DNA of 7,013 nt from an uncultured Oscillibacter sp. (GTDB lineage Bacteria > Bacillota > Clostridia > Oscillospirales > Oscillospiraceae), in NCBI GenBank assembly GCA_946183715.1, contig CAMHDB010000096.1:1-7013 (forward strand), given 5' to 3'. The position numbers and the translations under genes are program-made. Below the pieces are notes generated by a model that saw only the letters and a program-made list of their open reading frames with translations, was not told the DNA's origin and did no database searches. Every line of letters starts with the position of its first letter. Position 1 is the first letter of the stretch. Shown here in pieces: positions 1-4,692 of the stretch.

Positions 1-441
1 GCGCTCCTGCCGCTCCCCCTCGGCGTCGTGCTCCTCGTAATCTGTACGGTTTCCGTGGCAATCGACCTCACCGCCACGGTACGCACTATCGCCAATCTGC
101 GCCGCCGTCAGTCGCAAATCGACGCCCTCGCCGCCCGCATGCGCGAACTGTCCGACGAGTTCGGCGAAAGCCTCTCCGTGCGCGTCCTCGACGCCGTGGA
201 AGTCGGCAACGAACTCAAAGAAGACCTCTCCGAGCGCGCCGAAACGTTCCGGCAGGAGGCCCAACAGCGCGCGGAGGCTTTCCGCGAACAGGCCGAAGAG
301 CGCGCCGAACGTATCCGGAATGCCCGCTGGGAGGCCGCCGAACTCCGTACCCGGCTGGCACAGCTCCGCGCCAAGCCCGTCGCCGGACAGCGGCGCCTCT
401 CCCGCGCCTTCCCCAATATCCGCGAACAGTTGAAACCGTAA
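1..441 (+). CDS. C-terminal part of a membrane protein, probably ABC_trans_CmpB-like putative ABC transporter permease
   Basis: The reading frame is open from the first base and stops at TAA 439-441, so the gene begins upstream; the GTG at 28 is internal, not a convincing start. The visible part opens with a hydrophobic segment (about residues 1-22, rich in L/V/I) that looks like a last transmembrane helix. It continues IDLTATVRTIANLRRRQ and then about 115 residues of charged, Ala/Glu/Arg-rich helix ending in RAFPNIREQLKP. A final helix followed by a 'xDLxxTVxTIxxLxxR...LAxxMRELSDEFGE' segment and a cytoplasmic coiled coil is what I remember of Clostridia proteins annotated as putative ABC transporter permease (ABC_trans_CmpB, PF06541). 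That assignment rests on memory of the family, and transport function is not demonstrated for it. The coiled coil contains three 11-residue repeats (nt 235-333). A terminator follows, so the gene is transcriptionally separate from the genes downstream. Confidence 0.6.
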   Translation, partial: ALLPLPLGVVLLVICTVSVAIDLTATVRTIANLRRRQSQIDALAARMRELSDEFGESLSVRVLDAVEVGNELKEDLSERAETFRQEAQQRAEAFREQAEERAERIRNARWEAAELRTRLAQLRAKPVAGQRRLSRAFPNIREQLKP

Positions 442-446
442 CCCGC

Positions 447-475
447 GCCTCCCCCGTCGACACGGGGGAGGCTTT
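447..475 (+). terminator. Stem-loop terminator after the membrane protein gene
   Basis: There is a perfect 11-bp stem, GCCTCCCCCGT (447-457) with ACGGGGGAGGC (462-472), around the tetraloop CGAC (458-461), followed by only three T (473-475). It lies 5 bp after the stop codon of the upstream gene and before the next promoter. The stem is very strong and the U-tract short, so the shape is a terminator but its efficiency is uncertain. It separates the upstream unit from the signalling cassette. Confidence 0.7.
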
Positions 476-500
476 CGCACACGAAAATTTCGCTTCTCTC

Positions 501-529
501 TTGCGGCCCGCCCCGAAAAATGGTACACT
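501..529 (+). promoter_or_regulatory. Sigma-A-type promoter of the signalling cassette
   Basis: A -35 box TTGCGG (501-506) and a -10 box TACACT (524-529) are separated by 17 bp. TG at 521-522, one base before the -10, gives an extended -10 (TGGTACACT). Transcription should begin near 535-537. Just upstream is an AT-rich stretch in otherwise GC-rich DNA (482-492, the palindrome CGAAA-A-TTTCG), in the position of an UP element or a regulator site. The promoter lies between the terminator at 447-475 and the MBL gene, as expected for the start of an operon. Confidence 0.6.
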
Positions 530-557
530 ATGGGCATCCAAGATTCCGTATCAGGTC

Positions 558-563
558 AGGTGA
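558..563 (+). promoter_or_regulatory. Ribosome binding site deciding the MBL gene start
   Basis: AGGTGA lies 4 bp before the ATG at 568. The alternative in-frame ATG at 520 overlaps the extended -10 element of the promoter and would add 16 residues (MVHYGHPRFRIRSGDT) unlike the family. Family members start directly with a strand and the G-x-R-G-S motif, which the 568 start gives (MDNTVTILGARGSMG). Confidence 0.55.
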
Positions 564-567
564 CACC

Positions 568-1590
568 ATGGACAACACCGTTACTATCCTAGGGGCGCGG
601 GGCTCGATGGGCCTCGGCGGCGCCGACTGCCTCCGCTACGGCGGCGCCACAACTTGCGTACTCGTCCGCATATCCGGGCGCGCCGTCCTGCTCGACGCCG
701 GCACCGGATTCATGAATCCCCCCCGCGACTTGCTCGACATCCCCGTACTGCCCCTCATCCTTACCCACGCCCACATAGACCATTTGCTCGGCCTGCCGCT
801 GTCGCCTTACGTCATGCGGCGCGGCGCGCGCCTCGACATCTACGCCGCCGCGCGTCACGGCCTCGGCGCCGAAGCGCAAGTACGGCGCTTCCTCTCGCCG
901 CCCCTCTGGCCCGTCGGCCCCGACCAATTCCCCGCCGACATCCGCTTCCACGACCTCCCGCCGGAGCTGTACTTGTACACCGACGGGCGCGCCGCCAAAA
1001 TGTCCCGCGACCGCGACGAACGCGCCGCCCAAGCGTCCCGCGACCGCGACGAACGCGCCGCCCAAGCGTCCCGCGACGCCGACGAACGCGCCGCCCAAGC
1101 GTCCCGCGACGCCGACGGGCGCGCCGCCAAAATGTCCCGCGACGCCGACGAACGCCCCGCCCAAATGTCCCGCGACAGCGACGAACGCCCCGCCCAAGCG
1201 CCCCGCGACGATGGCGTCATCCGCGTGGCCTCGATGGACGGCGCGCACCCCGGCGGCGTCTCCCTGCTCCGCCTCGAATCCGGCGGCAAAAGCGTCGTCT
1301 TTTTCACCGACTGCACCCTCACCGACGCGCTCCGCCCCGCCGCCCTCGACTTCGCCCGCGACTGCTCCCTCCTCCTCTGCGATGGGCAGTACAGCGACGA
1401 CGAGTGGCCCGCACGCACTACCTTCGGACACAATTCGTGGCGCGACGCCGCCCAGTTCGCGCGCGACTGCCGCGCCAAACAGACCCGTATCGTACACCAC
1501 GACCCGTTCCACTCCGACGCCGTCCTAGACGCCGCCTCGGACGAAATCGGGGTACCATTCGCACGGGAGGGGGAGACGATTCTATTATGA
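568..1590 (+). CDS. MBL-fold metal-dependent hydrolase with an internal 11-residue repeat array
   Basis: The protein is 340 residues, starting at ATG 568, and looks cytoplasmic. N-terminal ILGARGSMGLGG...RYGGATTC and LLDAGTG are typical of the Lactamase_B_2-type MBL hydrolases annotated as 'MBL fold metallo-hydrolase' in signalling neighbourhoods. The metal site appears complete: THAHIDH (H67, H69, D71, H72), HPGG (H227), FTD (D248) and HHDP (H311). A FGHNSW motif near H288 matches the GHSxW of these proteins. A phosphodiester substrate is likely from the fold; a cyclic nucleotide is a guess from the neighbouring cyclase, and the sequence does not prove it. Residues 139-215 are seven tandem 11-mers (like DERAAQASRDA) placed between the first metal motif half and HPGG; relatives usually have only a short loop there. 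This makes the protein about 77 residues longer than expected. The stop overlaps the next gene (ATGA), implying translational coupling. Confidence 0.85.
   Translation: MDNTVTILGARGSMGLGGADCLRYGGATTCVLVRISGRAVLLDAGTGFMNPPRDLLDIPVLPLILTHAHIDHLLGLPLSPYVMRRGARLDIYAAARHGLGAEAQVRRFLSPPLWPVGPDQFPADIRFHDLPPELYLYTDGRAAKMSRDRDERAAQASRDRDERAAQASRDADERAAQASRDADGRAAKMSRDADERPAQMSRDSDERPAQAPRDDGVIRVASMDGAHPGGVSLLRLESGGKSVVFFTDCTLTDALRPAALDFARDCSLLLCDGQYSDDEWPARTTFGHNSWRDAAQFARDCRAKQTRIVHHDPFHSDAVLDAASDEIGVPFAREGETILL
982..1212 (+). repeat. Seven tandem 33-bp repeats inside the MBL gene
   Basis: Seven in-frame 33-bp units start at 982, 1015, 1048, 1081, 1114, 1147 and 1180. Protein units run D[E/G]R[A/P]A[Q/K][A/M][S/P]RD followed by R, R, A, A, A, S, D. 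Units 3 and 4 are identical in DNA. Units 2 and 3 differ only in the last codon. Units 1 and 5 share their first 30 bases, with GGG/AAA-ATG variants not found in units 2-4. Units 6 and 7 are the most diverged. Near identity at synonymous positions points to recent expansion or homogenisation. The product is a charged, Ala-rich segment with 11-residue period, compatible with an extended helix or a flexible loop. Confidence 0.95.
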
Positions 1591-3038
1591 CTGTCGCCGA
1601 CATGGAACGATTCCTAAAAATGTGCCTCGCGCTCACTTCCGAACACGACCGGGAAGCATTGCTCTCCAGTATCCTCGACACCGCTATGGACCTGTCCAAC
1701 TGCGACGCCGGAACCCTCTACCTGCTGGAAGACGACGGCCTCCACTTCTGCCGTATGGTCACGCGCTCTATGGGCATCCGTCAGGGCGGACACGACGCCC
1801 CCATCACCCTCCCCCCCGCCCCCCTCGACCCCAAATACGTCTGCTCTTGGGTCGCCCTCCACCAACAGCCCATCAACGTCGCCGACGTGCGCACAGACAC
1901 CCATTTCGACTTCACGGGCTCCCTCCGCTACGACGCCATGACAGGCTACCGTACCCAAAGCATGCTCGTCGTGCCCATGACCGACGACAAGGGACGCCTC
2001 ATCGGCGTGACACAGCTCATCAACGCCCTCGACGCACAGGGGCAAGTCGTGCCCTTCGACCCCGACATTGAGCTCATGATTCGCGCCGTCACCTCACAGG
2101 CCGCCATCACCGCCACGAATATGCTCTACAATGAGCAGATTAACAGGCTCCTCGATTCCTTAGTCGAAACCCTCTCCACCGCCATCGACGAGCGCTCCCA
2201 CTACAACGCCAACCATACGCGCAATATGGTTCACTGCGGGGAAGCCTTCCTCGACTGGCTCGACGCCACCGACCACCCGTGGAAGTTCGACCCCGACAAG
2301 CGCCGCGCCTTCCTCATGAGCGTATGGCTCCACGACGTGGGCAAACTCGCCGTGCCGCTGGAAGTCATGGACAAGAAAACGCGTCTCGGAGACCTCCTGC
2401 CCCCCCTACAGGAACGCTTCCGGATAATCGGCCTCCTCGACAAAATCGCGGCCCTAGAGGGGCGTATCAGCCCCGAGGAACTCTCGAAACGCAATCAGGA
2501 ACGCATGGGACGCCTTTCGTTTATCAACCGCGTCGACGGCGCGCCGTTCCTCTCCGACGACGACGTGAAGGAAATCAACGCCCTTTCCCGCCTGACCTTC
2601 GTCGACGAGCACGGCGAGAAACAGCGCTGGATTACCGGCCCCGAGCGGCGCTGTCTGCTCATTCGCAAGGGCACGCTAACCCCCGAGGAACGCGCCGTCA
2701 TGCAAAGTCACGCCGTCGTCACGGGGCGGATTCTCAGCCACGTATCGTTCCCGCGCATGTTCGCGCGCGTCCCCGAGTGGGCCGCCGCGCACCACGAACT
2801 CCTCAACGGCAAAGGCTACCCCAATCACCTCACCGCCAAGGATATCCCGCCGGAAGTGCGCCTCCTCACCATTCTGGACGTGTTCGAGGCCCTCACCGCC
2901 AAAGACCGCCCCTATAAGCCCGCCATATCCATCGGCAAAACGTTCGGCATCCTCCACGATATGGCCGAGGACGGCGAAATTGACGCCGAAATCCTCGCGC
3001 TCTTCGAGGAAAGCGGCGCGTGGGAGACCATCCTGTAA
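1587..3038 (+). CDS. GAF-domain HD-GYP phosphodiesterase (predicted c-di-GMP hydrolase)
   Basis: The protein is 483 residues, starting at ATG 1587 within the ATGA overlap with the MBL stop; a purine-rich GGGAGGGGGAGA (1565-1576) serves as ribosome site. In-frame Met at 1602 is a possible alternative. The same frame is open far upstream, but that part is Arg/Pro-rich antigenic noise typical of GC-rich DNA. Residues about 8-180 form a GAF domain (SNCDAGTLYLLEDDG; MLVVPMTDDKGRLIGVTQLINA). Residues about 190-483 are an HD-GYP domain: H210, WLHDVGK (H249, D250), MQSH (H375), AHHELLNGKGYP (H402, H403, GYP 410-412), LDVFEALTAKDRPYK (D431). These are the metal-binding and signature residues of HD-GYP enzymes, so activity is expected. 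HD and the next His are about 125 residues apart, where standard members have about 28; the insert (about 262-360) includes DKKTRLGDLLPPLQERF and looks helical. No membrane segment is seen, so it should act in the cytoplasm. The GAF ligand is unknown; a cyclic nucleotide would fit the neighbours. Confidence 0.88.
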   Translation: MTVADMERFLKMCLALTSEHDREALLSSILDTAMDLSNCDAGTLYLLEDDGLHFCRMVTRSMGIRQGGHDAPITLPPAPLDPKYVCSWVALHQQPINVADVRTDTHFDFTGSLRYDAMTGYRTQSMLVVPMTDDKGRLIGVTQLINALDAQGQVVPFDPDIELMIRAVTSQAAITATNMLYNEQINRLLDSLVETLSTAIDERSHYNANHTRNMVHCGEAFLDWLDATDHPWKFDPDKRRAFLMSVWLHDVGKLAVPLEVMDKKTRLGDLLPPLQERFRIIGLLDKIAALEGRISPEELSKRNQERMGRLSFINRVDGAPFLSDDDVKEINALSRLTFVDEHGEKQRWITGPERRCLLIRKGTLTPEERAVMQSHAVVTGRILSHVSFPRMFARVPEWAAAHHELLNGKGYPNHLTAKDIPPEVRLLTILDVFEALTAKDRPYKPAISIGKTFGILHDMAEDGEIDAEILALFEESGAWETIL

Positions 3039-3059
3039 CATACGAAAGGGGATGTACCA

Positions 3060-4685
3060 ATGAAACAACGCCTTGCGTCCGCCGCGCTTGTCCTGTTACT
3101 CCTGCTCTGCGCGGCGGAATCCGCCCTCGCCGAAACCGCCGCCGCCACAACCATGAAATTAGAGGCCGCGACGGGCACCGTCACCGTTAAGAACGCCAGC
3201 GGCGTCGCGCAGACCGTCCGCAACGGTATGCGCCTCTACAACGGCTACTCCCTCTCCACCGCCGCCGCAAGCGAGGCCTATATCAGCCTCGACAGCTCCA
3301 AGGCCGTCAGGCTCGGCGCGTCCGGCAAAGTACAGGTGAAACAGGCCGGGAAACAACTGGAAATCGCCGTCAGCGCCGGAGAACTCTTCTTCAACGTCAC
3401 GGCCCCGCTCAAAACCGACGAAAGCCTCAATGTGCGTACTTCCACGATGGTGACGGGCGTCCGGGGTTCCTTCGGCTGGGTCAAGCCCGGTGAGACAGGC
3501 CTTATGCACGGCTCCGTCATCCTCACGCGCCCCGGCGGCGGCCCCGCCGCGACGCTCTCCAGCGGTCAACTCGCCCGCGCCGACGCCAAACCCGCCCCAA
3601 TTACCGCCGCCGATGTCCCGACGCTCGTCGCCCGCCAAATGCGCGACAATCCCGACTTGCTCGCGCAAGTCCGGCAGGACGTGCCGACCGTCGACGTGGC
3701 CGAACTCCTCGACACCCTCGACGCCCGAATCGCGGAGGAACGGGAGGCCGAACAGGCCGCGCAAACCGCTTTAGAGGCGCGTCAGGCGGCGCAGACGCCC
3801 ACAAATTCGAGTAGCCGGAGCAGTAGCGGCGGCGGGAGTTCCGGCTATACGGTGCCAGTCCCGAACGTGCCCATAGTCCCGAACGTGCCCATTACGCCCG
3901 ACACGCCGGATGTCCCGGACAACCCCGACAAGCCCGACACGCCGGATGTCCCGGACACCCCCGACAAGCCCGACACGCCGGATGTCCCGGACACCCCCGA
4001 CACCCCCGACACGCCGGAAGTCCCCGACACCCCCGACAAGCCCGACGCCTGTACGGTGACATTCCGTGTCCCGGACGGCGCGCTTTTGACGATTCTCTAT
4101 GACCTGTCGCAAGACGGACTTCTGCAAGTCTCCGGTACCCGGGAAATCGAACTCCCCCGCGACGCCGAACTCTACTTGTACCTCTCCCGCCCCGACACCC
4201 AAAACAATACCCGGGTTTCCGTCCCGTTCCGCCTCCGCGTCGACGGCAAGGACTTCGACGCCCCCTCCCTCCGCGTCACCCACAATATGACCGTGGAAGT
4301 CGCGGAAACAGGCGCTTTCGTGCCCGATACCCAATTCTTACGCCGCCTTTCCGTCACCGTCGCCGTCCCCGCCGCCTACCGCCATTCCTACGGCGATTCC
4401 CTCTCCATGTCCTTCGCCCCCGACGAAAACAACGTCATTACGCTCCCGGCCTCCCTTACGCTCCTGCCGCGCTTTGAGGAGTGGGAAACGAAAATTCTCC
4501 CCCGCCGCGTCTCGGTCTCTATGGACCTCGCCGACGGCGCAACCGCCTTCCCCGCCGCCCAAAGCCTCGAAACCGTCCGCGACTGCTACGACCTCGCCCG
4601 GAAAGGCCTCGTCGTCACCAAAGATTCCGCGTCCGCCTTCTACGCCTTCCGCTTCGACGGCGACGCCTTCCCCGTCTGGAATTGA
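3060..4685 (+). CDS. Secreted FecR-domain protein with Pro-Asp stalk
   Basis: The protein is 541 residues; AAAGGGGA (3045-3052) precedes ATG 3060 by 7 bp, and the gene starts 21 bp after the HD-GYP stop. Residues 1-24 are a signal peptide (KQR, a hydrophobic core, then SALA before ETAA); the Cys at 17 lacks a proper lipobox, so signal peptidase I cleavage is more likely. Residues about 33-165 are a FecR domain (ATGTVTVKNASG, NGMRLYNGYSLST, VSAGELFFNV, TSTMVTGVRGSFGWV). In Gram-negatives FecR domains signal across the membrane; here, in a secreted protein without a transmembrane helix, a role as an extracellular binding module is inferred. A helical charged stretch (about 190-247) and a Ser/Gly linker (248-262) lead to the xPD stalk at 279-329, long enough to extend through a cell wall. 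Residues 330-541 are beta-rich with no domain I recognise. No LPxTG sorting signal is present. Position directly before the CHASE2 cyclase suggests it is that receptor's partner. Confidence 0.8.
   Translation: MKQRLASAALVLLLLLCAAESALAETAAATTMKLEAATGTVTVKNASGVAQTVRNGMRLYNGYSLSTAAASEAYISLDSSKAVRLGASGKVQVKQAGKQLEIAVSAGELFFNVTAPLKTDESLNVRTSTMVTGVRGSFGWVKPGETGLMHGSVILTRPGGGPAATLSSGQLARADAKPAPITAADVPTLVARQMRDNPDLLAQVRQDVPTVDVAELLDTLDARIAEEREAEQAAQTALEARQAAQTPTNSSSRSSSGGGSSGYTVPVPNVPIVPNVPITPDTPDVPDNPDKPDTPDVPDTPDKPDTPDVPDTPDTPDTPEVPDTPDKPDACTVTFRVPDGALLTILYDLSQDGLLQVSGTREIELPRDAELYLYLSRPDTQNNTRVSVPFRLRVDGKDFDAPSLRVTHNMTVEVAETGAFVPDTQFLRRLSVTVAVPAAYRHSYGDSLSMSFAPDENNVITLPASLTLLPRFEEWETKILPRRVSVSMDLADGATAFPAAQSLETVRDCYDLARKGLVVTKDSASAFYAFRFDGDAFPVWN
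3900..4043 (+). repeat. Four tandem 36-bp repeats encoding the Pro-Asp stalk
   Basis: Four 36-bp units (3900, 3936, 3972, 4008) each encode 12 residues such as DTPDVPDTPDKP. They form the core of a run of 17 xPD triplets (residues 279-329, nt 3894-4046; one triplet is VPE-shifted as TPE). The units differ at only a few bases: AAC for ACC in unit 1, ACC for AAG at the end of unit 3, and GAA with CCC changes in unit 4. The stretch before it (3852-3893) has a related VPNVPIVPNVPI pattern. Such acidic Pro-rich repeats are common spacers in wall-crossing surface proteins and vary in length by slippage. Confidence 0.92.
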
Positions 4686-4692
4686 CACGCCT

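Noticed and set aside
982..1212. CRISPR array
   Set aside because: The 33-bp units are directly adjacent with no unique spacers, stay in frame, and encode an 11-residue protein repeat.
589..1512. Long reverse-strand open frames across the MBL repeat array
   Set aside because: They are mirror frames of a GC-biased gene, with low-complexity Gly/Ala/Val translations, no ribosome site and no domain.
654..1586. N-terminal extension of the HD-GYP frame giving a 794-residue protein
   Set aside because: The upstream part is almost all Arg/Pro/His/Ala, overlaps the well-supported MBL gene in another frame, and is ordinary open-frame noise of GC-rich DNA. The GAF domain begins right after ATG 1587.
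3073..3113. Lipoprotein signal in the FecR protein (Cys 17)
   Set aside because: The residue before the Cys is Leu rather than Gly/Ala/Ser and the Cys lies inside the hydrophobic core. The ALA cleavage site at 22-24 fits signal peptidase I better.
4474..4692. Upstream start for the CHASE2 cyclase inside the FecR gene
   Set aside because: The extra 73 residues are Ser/Pro/Lys-rich and lie within the FecR coding region. ATG 4693 gives a normal N-terminal membrane helix 7 bp after the FecR stop.
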